From Triticum aestivum (taxonomy: Eukaryota > Streptophyta > Magnoliopsida > Poales > Poaceae), in contig NC_057807.1 of assembly GCF_018294505.1 (NCBI RefSeq), positions 167,492,820 to 167,556,819 of the forward strand: DNA of 64,000 nucleotides, given 5' to 3'. Position numbers and translations under genes: made by a program. Under the pieces are notes generated by a model. The model was not told the origin of the DNA. It worked only from the letters and a program-made list of their open reading frames with translations, and searched no databases. Positions 12,652-23,077 of this stretch are shown in pieces (positions within the stretch are counted from its first letter, which is position 1; every line of letters begins with the position of its first letter).

Positions 12652-14396
12652 TGAAGGAAATATGCCCTAGAGGCAATAATAAAGTTATTATTTATTTCCT
12701 CATATCATGATAAATGTTTATTATTCATGCTAGAATTGTATTAACCGGAAACATGATACATGTGTGAATACATAGACAAACATATAGTTACTAGTATGCC
12801 TCTACTTGACTAGCTCATTAATCAAAGAAGGTTATGTTTCCTAACCATAGACATGTGTTGTCATTTGATTCATGGGATCACATCATTAGGAGAATGATGT
12901 GATTGACATGACCCATTCCGTTAGCCTAGCACTTGATCGTTTAGTATATTGCTATTGCTTTATTCATGACTTATACAAAGTTCCTGCAACTATGAGATTG
13001 TGCAACTCCCGTTTACCGGAAGAACACTTTGTGTGCTACCAAACGTCAGAACGTAACTGGGTGATTATAAAGGTACTCTACAGGTGTTTCTGAAGGTACA
13101 TGTTGGGTTGGCATAATTCGAGATTAGGTTTTGTCACTCCGATTGTCGGAGAGGTATCTCTGGGCCCTCTCGGTAATACTCATCACCTAAGCCTTGCAAG
13201 CATTGTAACTAATGAGTTAGTTATAAGATGATGTATTACGGAACGAGTAAAGAAACTTGCCGGTAACGAGATTGAACTAGGTATTGGATACCGACGATCA
13301 AATCCCGGGCAAGTAACATATCGATGACAAAGGGAACAACGTATGTTGTTATGCGGTTTGACCGATAAAGATCTTCATCGAATATGTAGGAACCAATATG
13401 GGCATCCAGGTCCCGCTATTGGTTATTGACCGAGAATGGTTCTAGGTCATGTCTACATAGTTCTCGAACCCGTAGGGTCCGCACGCTTAACGTTACGATG
13501 ACAGTTTTATTATGAGTTCATAAGCTTTGATGTACCGAAGTTTGTTCGGAGTCCCGGATGTGATCACGGACATGACGAGGAGTCTCGAAATGGCCGAGAC
13601 ATAAAGATTGATATATTGGACGACTATATTCGGACACCGGAAGTGTTTCGGATGATTTCGGAGAAAACCGGAGTGCCAGAGGGGTTACCGGAACCCCCCG
13701 GGAGAGTATTGGGCCTTATGGGCCTTAGGGGAAAGGAGAGAGGGGCGGCAAGCATGGACCACGCGCCCCCTCCCCCCTCTGGTCCGAATTGGACTAGGAG
13801 GGGGGGCGGCGCCCCCCCCCCCTTTCCTTCCCCCTCTCCCCCTTCCTTCCCCCTCCTAGTAGGAGTAGGAAAGGAGGAGTCCTACTCCTACTAGGAGGAG
13901 GATTCCTCCTCCTTGGCGCGCCCCAAGGGGCCGGCCGGCCTCCCCCCTTGCTCCTTTATATACAGGGGCAGGGGGGCACCCCATAGACACACAAGTTGAT
14001 CTACGGATCATTCCTTAGCCATGTGCGGTGCCCCCCTCCACCATATTCCACCTCGGTCATATCGTCGCGGAGTTTAGGCGAAGCCCTGCGCCGGTAGAAC
14101 ATCATCATCGTCACAACACCGTCGTGCTGACGGAACTCATCTCCGGAGCTTCGCTGGATCGGAGGCCGGAGATCGTCATCGAGCTGAACGTGTGCTGAAC
14201 TCGGAGGCCCCGTACGTTCGGTGCTTGGATCGGTCGGATCGTGAAGACGTACGACTACATCAACCGCGTTGTGCTAACACTTCCGCTTATGGTCTACGAG
14301 GGTAGGTAGACAGCACTCTCCCCTCTCGTTGCTATGTCATCACCATGATCTTGCGTGTGCGTAGGAATTTTTTTGAAATTACTACGTTCCCCAACA
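12652..14396 (+). repeat. 3' LTR of the BARE-type element
   Basis: It is 1,745 bp and preceded by the polypurine tract AAGTGGGAGAC (about 12641-12651). It ends CCCCAACA directly before the ATCTC duplication. Confidence 0.95.
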
Positions 14397-14775
14397 ATCT
14401 CGGTCTCACCGAGATGGGATTGTAATCTCTCTGTTTCCCTTCGTAACGTTTCGGTATAACCGTAGTGAGCGATCAGTCCCATCGAGATTGCAATGTAAAC
14501 TCCCTGTTTCCCTTCCGTAACATTTCGGTCTCACCGAAATGAGCGAATCGGTCCCACCGAGTTTACCTGACCAACTCTCTGGAAAGCTTATTACCAAAAT
14601 CGGTCTCACCGAGTTTGTGTAATCGGTCTCACTGAGATTACGTTATACCCAAACCCTAACCATATCGGTCCTACCAAGTTGCATGTCGGTCCCACCAAAA
14701 ATCCTAACAGTCACTAGGTTTACTAAATCGGTCTGACCGAGTTTGTTGATTCGGTCCCACTGAGTTTGGTAAATT
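14397..14775. repeat. Cluster of TCGGT-N3-ACCGA inverted repeats (O LTR)
   Basis: About a dozen perfect or one-mismatch copies lie here, for example near 14399, 14449, 14524, 14547, 14599, 14622, 14723 and 14751. Further copies at about 5570-5656 sit on the other side of the copia insertion. They lie just upstream of the LTR TATA box at 14806, where enhancer elements would be expected. A regulatory role is inference. Confidence 0.8.
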
Positions 14776-14805
14776 GTGTTTAACGGTTAGATTTCGTGTG
14801 GAGGC

Positions 14806-14813
14806 TATATATA
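14806..14813 (+). promoter_or_regulatory. TATA box of O LTR
   Basis: GGCTATATATACCCC is a classic plant TATA context. It lies downstream of the TCGGT repeat cluster and upstream of a C/T-rich probable transcript start. A similar GGGCTATATATACTC occurs in the O interior near 1831. Confidence 0.6.
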
Positions 14814-15632
14814 CCCCTCCACCTCCTCTTCATTCGTGGAGAGAGCCATCAGACTAAACCTACACTTCCAACTTACCATTTCTGAGAGAGAACCACCTAC
14901 TCATGTGTTGAGGCCAAGATATTCCATTCCTACCATATGAATCTTGATCTCTAGCCTTCCCCAAGTTGCTTTCCACTCAAATCTTCTTTCCACCAGATCC
15001 AAATCCCATGAGAGAGAGTTGAGTGTTAGGGAGACTATCATTTGAAGCACAAGAGCAAGGAGTTCATCATCAACGCACCATTTGTTACTTCTTGGATAGT
15101 GGTGTCTCCTAGATTGGCTAGGTGTCACTTGGGAGCCTCCGACAAGATTGTGGAGTTGAACCAAGGAGTTTGTAAGGGCAAGTATATCGCCTACTTCGTG
15201 AAGATCCACCGCTAGTGAGGCAAGTCCTTCGTGGGCGACGGCCATGGTGGGATAGACAAGGTTGCTTCTTCGTGGACCCTTCGTGGGTGGAGCCCTCCAT
15301 GGACTCGCGCAACCATTACCCTTCGTGGGTTGAAGTCTCCATCAACGTGGATGTACGATAGCACCACCTATCGGAACCACGCCAAAAACATCCGTGTCTC
15401 CAATTGCGTTTGAATCCTCCAAACCCTTCCCTTTACATTCTTGCAAGTTGCATGCCTTAATTTCTGCTGCTCATATACTCTTTGCATGCTTGCTTGCATT
15501 GTGTGATGATTGCTTGACTTGTCCAAAGATAGCTAAAATCTGCCAAACTCTAAAATTAGGAAAAGGTTAAGTTTTTAATTGGTCAACTAGTCTAATCACC
15601 CCCCCCCTCTAGACGTACTTCAAGGTCCTACA

Positions 15633-16498
15633 CACCCCGAAGCGGCTCATGAGGCCCTTGATGAACTTGACCCCAGAGCCGGCCGGAATGGTGCGGACAA
15701 CTTCCACTTCCGCCCATTTGGTGAACTTGTCGATGGCGACGTAGAGGTAGCGGTAGCCCTAGGGCGCTCGAGGAAACGGGTCCAAGATGTCCAACCCTGA
15801 GACCGCGAATTGCCATGTGAGCGGGATGGTCTAGAGGCCCTGAGCGGGCTGGTGGATCTGCTTAGCATGGAATTGATAGGCTTCACAAGATCTTACTAGT
15901 TCAGTGGCGTCGTTAAGCGTCATGGGCCAGTAGAACCCGTTGCGGAATGCCTTGCCCATGAGGGTGCGTGATGAGGAATGATGCCTGCAATCCCCGCCAT
16001 GAATGTCGGCCAGCAGCCTGTACCCCCTGCTCCTTGGAGATGCACTATTGGGAGACATTGTTCAGGCGCCTTCGGTAAAGCTCACCGTCCTGGATACAGT
16101 ATGCAGTGGCTTGGCAGGCCACCCGCTCTGCATCCTCTTCCTTCTCCGGCAGGGTGCCCTGAAGCAGGTAGGCCTTGAATACCTCGGTCTAGCACCCCTC
16201 CTAAGGCTCGAGCACGAGGAGCACACGGGCCCCCGAAGCCGGGCCACAGGCTGGGGCGCCCATGGTGGGTGCCGCGGGCAGCTCCTCCCGAGGCAGCACC
16301 GGCTTGGGAACGGGGGGGGAGCTGCCGACGGCCTAAAGAGCCACTCCTCCAAGACACCAGGCTCCTAGGGGAGGCGCCGGGATGCCCTCTTGGTGAAGTA
16401 CCTCAGCCGCCGTTTGGTCGTCCGGATCACCAGGACGAGCCCAAGGGGTGAGGGGCTACGTGACCAGTTAGGCTCCTGAGACGCGATGCTCATGAGTC
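15633..16498 (-). pseudogene. G0: RNase H tail and 5' part of gypsy integrase
   Basis: Read on the minus strand, 16398-16290 gives the end of RNase H (RASRRLP, EEWLFRPSAA). A degenerate linker follows, then the integrase zinc finger HGGDCRHHSSSRTLMGKAF around 16010-15950 and FYWPMTLNDATELVRSCEAY. Traces of the core (AIRGLRVGHLGP) reach 15640. The reading frame shifts and has stops. The same proteins appear in G2 at 45679-47311. The gene is cut off at 15632 by element O. Bases 16398-16498 are a spacer repeat also seen at 28576-28945, and the last five bases are the GAGTC duplication made by G1. Confidence 0.8.
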
Positions 16499-17345
16499 TG
16501 TCGGATTTCGGGTTCCGGCAAAACCCTTCAGGTTTGAACACTGGGGTGTGCACGAAGATTTCCCCTACAGAATCTTGCTCTCAGCCTCGCCGCGATAGCT
16601 AAGCTTAGCTAGATGAACTCACAGCACAAGAGACACAAGGTTTATACAGGATTGGGCCACTATTGTGGTGTAATACCCTACTCCTGTGTGGTGGTGGTGG
16701 ATTGCCTCTTGGGAAGAACAGCCTCCTGAGAAGAGGTGTTCTTGAGCTGGTGAGGTGTGTTGGGGAGGAATCGATCCGTCCCTTCTACTGTGGTGGCTAG
16801 CCCTATTTATAGAGGCACTGGTCCTCTCTTCAAATTGTAATGCCCCGGATTCATTGCGTCAGGTGTCCGCTAGTTATTCGCCATCGTTGCCTTGTCATTT
16901 GCTTGCGTGTTGCACTTTGCCATGTCATCTTATGCATTTCATATCATGTCGTCATGTGCATCTCATTTCACATTCGTGTTCGTTTCATGCATCCGAGCAT
17001 TTCCCCGTTGTCCGTTTTGTAATCCGGCACTCCTATGTCCTCCGGTGTCCCCTTTTTGTCTCTCATTGCGAGCGGGTATTAAACGTTCTCGGAATGGACC
17101 GAGGTTTGCCAAGCAGCCTTGGTATAGCACCAGTAGACCGCTTGTCAAGTTTCGTGCCATTTGGAGGTCGTTTGATACTCCAACATTTAACTGGGTAACC
17201 GTAAAGCCCTCTTTGTGTTGCAGCCCAACACCCCTTCCAAAGTGGCCCAAAACCCAGCAAACTCCCCTCCATGCTCTCGGTCGTTCGATCACGATCGTGT
17301 GGGCGAAAACCGCACCCCATTTGGACTCTCCTAGCTCCCTCTACC

Positions 17346-17353
17346 TATAAATA
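17346..17353 (+). promoter_or_regulatory. TATA box in the Sukkula-like LTR
   Basis: CTACCTATAAATATGTG stands about 70 bases upstream of the first ATG of the GC-rich stretch (17417). It is a strong plant TATA context, so the LTR promoter should read rightward. Confidence 0.6.
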
Positions 17354-17581
17354 TGTGTCCCTCCCCGTCCAAATCGCACATGAAACCCTAGCCCCGCTCC
17401 TCTCGCGCCGCCGGACATGTCCATCCCGTGCCGGATGTGTCTGCCCGCCGCCCCCGACAAATCGCAGGCCGCCACGTCGCCACCGCCGGCCCTCTCTCTC
17501 TCCTCCGCCGCGCCAGGCCCACCGAGCCCGGATCCGGCCCGCGGGGCCCAACCCGCCGCCGCCGCCGCTGCGGGTGCTGCC

Positions 17582-18024
17582 NNNNNNNNNNNNNNNNNNN
17601 NNNNNNNNNNNNNNNNNNNNNNNNNNNNNNNNNNNNNNNNNNNNNNNNNNNNNNNNNNNNNNNNNNNNNNNNNNNNNNNNNNNNNNNNNNNNNNNNNNNN
17701 NNNNNNNNNNNNNNNNNNNNNNNNNNNNNNNNNNNNNNNNNNNNNNNNNNNNNNNNNNNNNNNNNNNNNNNNNNNNNNNNNNNNNNNNNNNNNNNNNNNN
17801 NNNNNNNNNNNNNNNNNNNNNNNNNNNNNNNNNNNNNNNNNNNNNNNNNNNNNNNNNNNNNNNNNNNNNNNNNNNNNNNNNNNNNNNNNNNNNNNNNNNN
17901 NNNNNNNNNNNNNNNNNNNNNNNNNNNNNNNNNNNNNNNNNNNNNNNNNNNNNNNNNNNNNNNNNNNNNNNNNNNNNNNNNNNNNNNNNNNNNNNNNNNN
18001 NNNNNNNNNNNNNNNNNNNNNNNN
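17582..18024. other. Assembly gap (N)
   Basis: 443 undetermined bases lie in a C/G-rich stretch (GCCGCCG repeats on both sides). Protein predictions across it are meaningless; the GC-rich ORF predictions at 17271-18446 depend on it. Confidence 0.99.
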
Positions 18025-21000
18025 AGCCTCCGCGCCACCCCGGCCGTCGTCGTCCGCGCCGGCGCCTCCCCGTCGCCCGCCGGCGTCGCGCCCGCCGCCG
18101 GCCTCCTGCCCCGCCGCCGGCCTCGAGCGCCGCCGGCCCGGTGCCCCGTGCCCCGCCGCCTCGCCTCGCCCCCCTCTCCGGCCTCCTTCCTCGTCGCCGG
18201 CCACCCTGGCCCCAACTCTGGCGATGCTCCGGCCGCCCTCGTGGAACACGCCAGATCCAGATCCGGATCTTGGAGGTTGCCCCCGATTTCTCTAAGTCCC
18301 TAGTTTTTAGCATTATCATGCCATGTTCAACGCATCATAACTCCATGTATACTACTCCGTTTCGTGCGTGTAATATGTCAAATTGTTCGTCTCGACGAGT
18401 ACTTAATTCCTCCGCATTGCATCATTTCCATTTGAGCTCATCTTGATGCCTGAAACTCTGTTGGAAGAGTGCATGTTGATGTTAATCTGCTGGACTGTTA
18501 TAACATGCTCATTTGTCATTTTTGCCATGTTTGATGTGTGCATCCTATGAGGTTGATGTCTACATGTGTTTTGATCTATGCCATGCCATCTTTCCAGTGG
18601 TGCGATCCATGTATTTTTGTGACTTGTGTAGTGAGTGCATCAAGCTTGTTAAGTGGGGTACTTGCTGTTACTGTTTTGCTAGGCTGATTCTGTTACATTT
18701 TGTTGCTATGTAAGCCTGCGGCTACAAGTCATTTCGTGCATAATCTGGAGATGTTCACTAAGGATGTTTTGTTGTACATGTCTTGCTCTATCCCCTCATG
18801 CCCCTGGTTGCATTTATAGTCTGCTGTAAATGTTGTAATCTTGCTCCAAACATGCTAAATAATGTTGTTGTCATCCTGTTAACATGAAGTTCAGTTTTGG
18901 CCATGTGTTTTTCTAGTGATCCATGCACCCTATGAACTTGCTCTTGCCATTCTTAGCTTCATAAACATGTCTTCTTGTTGTTGGTTGCCTTTCCATGCCA
19001 TGTATTGCTCTGTGGTGAGTGGTTCAAGCTCACCAACATGCCTACTTATTGTTGTATGAATCTGTCATATAACTTGCCATGTTTACATGGGTGCCATCAT
19101 ATTTTCTATGCCCTTTTGGCTCATGGTCAGTAAGGGACTTTTGTTCTATGTAATTAGTAGATTCATGGTATGCCTTTATTTGCCATGATAAGTTCCTCTA
19201 ACATGTTGTTTGATAGCTCTAAACATTGCAACCTGACGATATTTCTGCTAATGTCTGACACTGTTATAATTTGCAATATTTCCATGTCCTTTTGAGCATG
19301 TTCTAGTTGTTTCTGGAGATAGCTCAGTGTTCATGTTTTGTCATGCTTTACCTGTACTTCATGCCCATGCCTTTTGTTATTACGTTGGGATAATGTAGCA
19401 TATTGTTTTGATGCTTGCAATATGCCTAGTTGCTGTTATGGACAGATTGTTGTTATGACTTGTATAGAGTGTATGTGTTGAACCGTTGCTCCGTTTTGAG
19501 TGTGCTCCATATGAAACTTGCTTGATTTTGCATATAGTTTCATATTATCATGTTGCATCCTTGTTTTGAGGTGTTTGCTTGATGTTTGCGTGCATTTTGC
19601 ATCAATGCCATGTTTAACTTGTTTTGCTCATATCTTCTAGGCCGTAGCTCCGAACTAAATGAACTTTATATGTAACTTGACTAGAATCTCGTGTAGATCA
19701 TCTTGGTGCATCTTAACTTGCTGTTTAACAACTTGAACATAAGGTTTATTCAGTTCTGGACCAATTTCGAAATATGCATATGAGGACTTACCGGAATTGT
19801 TATATGTTGTTTCCGGCCTGATTTAAACTTGCCTTGGTGTGTTGTTCTTGTTTGCATCATCTCTTGCCATGAGTAGCCTCATCTAGCTTTGTCATGCATC
19901 ATGCTTGTTGTGCATCATGTCTTGTTAGGTGTGGTGTGTTTACCATGTTGTGTGCTTCTTCTCGATAGTTCATGTTTCGTTGCGATCGTGAGGATTCGTT
20001 CGTCTACGCTTGGTTCATTCGTGGCTTCATCTTCTTCATGGACTCGTTCTTCTTCCTTGTGGGATTTCAGGCAAGATGACCGCTACCCTGGATCTCACTA
20101 CTATCATTGCTATGCTAGTTGCTTCGTTCTATCGCTATGCTGCGTTACCTATCATTTGCTCTTCAAGCCTCCCCAAATTGCCATGAACCTCTAACCTTTG
20201 ACACCTTTCCTAGCAAACCGTTGCTTGGCTATGTTACCGCTTTTGCTCAGCCCCTCTTATAGCGTTGCTAGTTGCAGGTGAAGTTGAAGATTTCTCCATG
20301 GTGGACAGGGTTATGTTGGGATATCACAATATCTCTTATATTATTAATGCATCTATATATTTGGTAAAGGGTGGAAGGCTCGGCCTTATGCCTGGTGATT
20401 TGTTCCACTCTTGCCGCCCTAGTTTCCGTCATACCGGTGTTATGTTCCCGGATTTTGCATTCCTTACACGGTCGGGTGATTTATGGGACCCCCCTGACAG
20501 TTCAGTTTGAATAAAACTCCTCCAGCAAGGCCCAACCTTGGTTTTACCATTTACCTCACCACCACCTACTTTTCCCTTGGGAGTCGCTCTCTTGAGGGTC
20601 ATCTTTATTAGCCCGCCGGGCCAATGCTTGTCTAAGTGTTGGTCCAAACTAGAGCACCGTGCGGGACTATCCCTTGGCAACTTGGGTTACGTCGGTACCT
20701 GTACGCTTAGCTTATCCGGTGTTGCCCTGAGAACGAGATATGTGCAGCTGCTATCGGGATGTCGGCGCATCGGGCGGTCTTGCTGGTCTTATTTTACCAT
20801 TGTTGAAATGTCTTGTAAACCGGGATTCCGAGACTGATCGGGTCTTCCTGGGAGAAGGTATATCCTTCGTTGATCGCGAGAGCTTATCATGGGCTAAGTT
20901 GGGACACCCCTGCAGGGTATAAACTTTCGAGAGTCGTGCCCGCGGTTATGTGGCAGATGGGAATTTGTTAATGTCCGGTTGTAGATAACTTGACACCAGA

Positions 21001-22383
21001 TCCGAATTAAAACGCATCAACCGTGTGTGTAGCCGTGATGGTCTCTTCTCGGCGGAGTCCGGGAAGTGAACACGGTTTCTGGGTTATGTTTGACGTAAGT
21101 AGGAGTTCAGGATCACCTCTTGATCATTACTAGCTTCACGACCGTTCCTTTGTTTCTCTTCTTGCTCTCATTTGCGTATGTTAGCCACCATACTTGCTTA
21201 GCCGCTGCTGCAACCTCACCACTTTACCCCTTCCTTTCCCATTAAGCTTTGCTAGTCTTCATACCCATGGTAATGGGATTGCTGAGTCCGCGTGGCTCAT
21301 AGATTACTACAACAATAGTTGCAGGTACAGGTTTTGCGATGATCATGACGTGAGAGTGATGCTTGCTTGTTTTGGAGTTCTTCTTCTGCTTCTTCTTCGA
21401 TCAGGGGATAGGTTCCAGGTTGGCAGCCTGGGCTAGCAGGGTGGATGTCGTTTGAGTTTCTGTTTGTGTTTCATCCGTAGCCGGATGGTTCCCTTATGTA
21501 TGATGTGATGTTGTATTCGTGTGGCATTGTATGTCTTATGTATGTATCCCCATCTATTATGTAATGTTCATGTAATGATATCCACCTTGCAAAAGCGTTT
21601 CAATATGCGGGTCTATCCTTGGTGGGACCTTCGAGTTCCTTTTGGATAGGGTCGCATATTGGGCGTGACACAAATATTGAGCAGGAAGGGATCCAACAAC
21701 GGCCGTTTTGAAAGGGGACAGCTAGTACAAGCTATCCTGACTAAAGGTGGTCTTCGTCTGTCAAAGGCGCTGGGGGTGATGCCGTCTTGGGCTCCACGAT
21801 GACCTCTGTCATGTCGTCCTGCTTGTCTTGGTCTTGTTGCACCGATATGGAAACCTTTGCCTGATGCCTCGGCACTCCGCGCCTGCACTCCCCTCGTTAG
21901 CACCAAAGGGGAAACGAGGACACTACGCACACTGGCGCCCGCCTAGCCTTGGTCATCATGGCTTTCCTTGATTTCTCCGCCCCCTCGCGAGCCTGCCTGG
22001 TGAGGCCACTTCTGAGGAGGCCTTGTGTCGTCCGCCCCGCGAGGCTTGGCCCCTCGCGAGGGTCTTGAGTGTTAGTTGACGAAGACGGGCCGTACTGGGC
22101 CACTGGTGGAGCCACGCCGCGGGCCGCAGGCAGGCAAGTCTGGGGACCGCCATTCCCAGAACGCCGACAGTAGCCCCCGGCCCCAAGGCGCGCTTAGACT
22201 TGGCTTAGCGGCAAAGCCAAAGGGCAAGTGCCGAGCGCCACTTGGCTTAGACTGATTGGACGTGGGCGTCTCCGCTTCCCCACGCTGCCTCAGCAACTGC
22301 CCGACTTGACGAGTCTCTGCTTCATGCAAAAAAGGTTATCATTACCTGTGATCGTGGAGGTCGACGGTTGGCCTCCCTTGGGC

Positions 22384-22390
22384 TATAAAT
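22384..22390 (+). promoter_or_regulatory. TATA box of the antisense B3-like gene in G1
   Basis: GGGCTATAAATGAGGAGGGGCGA lies about 85 bases before the ATG at 22475. G2 has the same arrangement at 44012-44018 (GGGCTATAAATGGGGAGGGG), so the core promoter is conserved between copies. Confidence 0.7.
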
Positions 22391-22474
22391 GAGGAGGGGC
22401 GAGAGCCCCCGTCGCCCGTCTCTTCCTGCTCCACCTGCTCCTTCTTCCCTGCTCCACCTCCAGTCTTGACGCCA

Positions 22475-23077
22475 ATGGCACCGATTCGTAGTTTCTCGGT
22501 CAAAGAGAAGGGGAAGGCTCCTCGGGACGGACCCGATCTGCTTCCGCCGAAGAAGAGGCCAGTCCACCGCCGCCGTTGCGAGGTCATGAGGCTAGAGATG
22601 ACGAGGTCTTGGTGCGAGCGGCCAGCTCCTGGGTACCCAATACCCAGTGCGGCCCCACCGAGGGCTCCGCAGAAAGGGGCGGTGAGCAGCATCGCCCGCA
22701 CCGCAGCCATGGTCGACGTGCCGTGGTGGCGCGCTGTCGCTCCTGGAGTCCACGTCGCAGACTCCTCTCGCGAGCTCGTGCTGCATGCGGCAATGCCTCC
22801 AAGCACCTGGATCCGCTTCTCTTCGTTCTTCTCCACCAAGATGCCGCCGATGGGGCTTCTCGAGCTTTGGCTGCAGCACGCCGACTGTGGTGCCCCGGCG
22901 ACCGGAGTGGAGGTTGAGGTCGTTTCCCCGGGCAAGATCTTCACGACCCGAGGCTGGGGCGAGGTTGCCCGGGTCTGCCGAACGGGGGGCGCCCTAGTGA
23001 TCCATTTTAAATACGATGGCGCTTCCTTGTTGTCCTTCAAGGTCTTCGACACGGAAGGCCACCGCCTGGAGTGCTGA
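22475..23077 (+). CDS. B3-domain-like protein carried antisense in G1
   Basis: The ORF of 200 codons runs from ATG 22475 (MAPIRSFSVKEKGKAPRDGP) to TGA 23075-23077. I chose this ATG because the G2 copy starts at the matching ATG (MAPVKRFSAVE). The N-terminal ~70 residues are basic and disordered. The rest looks like a plant B3 DNA-binding domain: a weak first half, then GKIFTTRGWGEVARV, LVIHFKYDGASL and SFKVFDTEGHRLEC. In B3 proteins the GW turn, F-x-Y-D-G and V-x-V/I-F-D positions are conserved. It lies between the element's 3' purine tract (22170) and its spacer, opposite to gag-pol, with its own TATA box at 22384. Function is unknown; a nuclear DNA-binding role is inference. The domain call rests on motif recognition only. 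Confidence 0.6.
   Translation: MAPIRSFSVKEKGKAPRDGPDLLPPKKRPVHRRRCEVMRLEMTRSWCERPAPGYPIPSAAPPRAPQKGAVSSIARTAAMVDVPWWRAVAPGVHVADSSRELVLHAAMPPSTWIRFSSFFSTKMPPMGLLELWLQHADCGAPATGVEVEVVSPGKIFTTRGWGEVARVCRTGGALVIHFKYDGASLLSFKVFDTEGHRLEC

Larger units (their letters stand above)
5668..14396 (+). mobile_element. BARE/WIS/Angela-type copia retrotransposon
   Basis: The element is complete at 8,729 bp and flanked by the 5-bp duplication ATCTC (5663-5667 and 14397-14401). Both LTRs start TGAAGGAAATATGCCCTAG. The 3' LTR ends CCCCAACA and the 5' LTR ends CCCCAATA. The start, the end and the long leader are diagnostic of the BARE-1/WIS-2/Angela group of Triticeae. Order: 5' LTR, tRNA-Met-type primer site, ~1.24 kb leader, gag-PR-IN-RT-RH, purine tract, 3' LTR. 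By eye the two LTRs differ at seven positions in the first ~330 bases, so the insertion is not very recent. The polyprotein is broken, so this copy is not autonomous. Confidence 0.95.
5210..15632 (+). mobile_element. 3' LTR of non-autonomous LTR retrotransposon O, split by the copia element
   Basis: The LTR starts TGAAAGTGCACC right after a polypurine tract and ends ...GGTCCTACA. The two halves, 5210-5667 and 14402-15632, together make about 1.69 kb and are separated by the copia insertion with its ATCTC duplication. The right half holds TATATATA at 14806-14813 and many TCGGT-N3-ACCGA repeats. The 5' LTR is outside the window. At 15632 the sequence changes abruptly to minus-strand integrase of G0, so O appears to have inserted into that gene. 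The exact right border is 15632 or 15634, because both positions end in CA. Superfamily is unassigned because no pol is visible. Confidence 0.75.
16836..21670 (+). mobile_element. Solo LTR, Sukkula-like (LARD), ~4.8 kb
   Basis: It starts TGTAATGCCCCGG and ends TTGGGCGTGACA, flanked by the duplication CAAAT (16831-16835 and 21671-21675). No second LTR, primer site or polyprotein is inside, so it is one very long LTR left by recombination. The ending GGTCGCATATTGGGCGTGAC closely resembles, from memory, the published barley Sukkula LTR; LTRs near 5 kb are typical of that LARD family. It has gene-like features: TATA box at 17346, a GC-rich stretch with a possible first exon (17417-18290) and a long T-rich intron-like region. 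A short exon-like stretch follows near 20065-20195 (acceptor GGATTTCAG, then GCAAGATGACCGC). A 443-base N gap lies inside. Confidence 0.8.
16499..22169 (-). repeat. 3' LTR of G1, split by the Sukkula-like solo LTR
   Basis: The halves are 16499-16835 and 21676-22169 (about 830 bp in total, against 882 bp for the 5' LTR). Small deletions relative to the right LTR account for the difference, for example loss of a GGCTGATGATGAAAAGTAC stretch. The minus-strand TATA box (TATAAATAGG) is at 16803-16812, only about 20 bases from the solo-LTR insertion. The purine tract CCGGGGGCTAC (minus) abuts at 22170-22180. Confidence 0.9.

Noticed and set aside
17271..18446. Long ORFs of 275-391 codons on both strands
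   Set aside because: They owe their length to the 443-base N gap, which translates as X without stops, and to GC-rich DNA with few stop codons.
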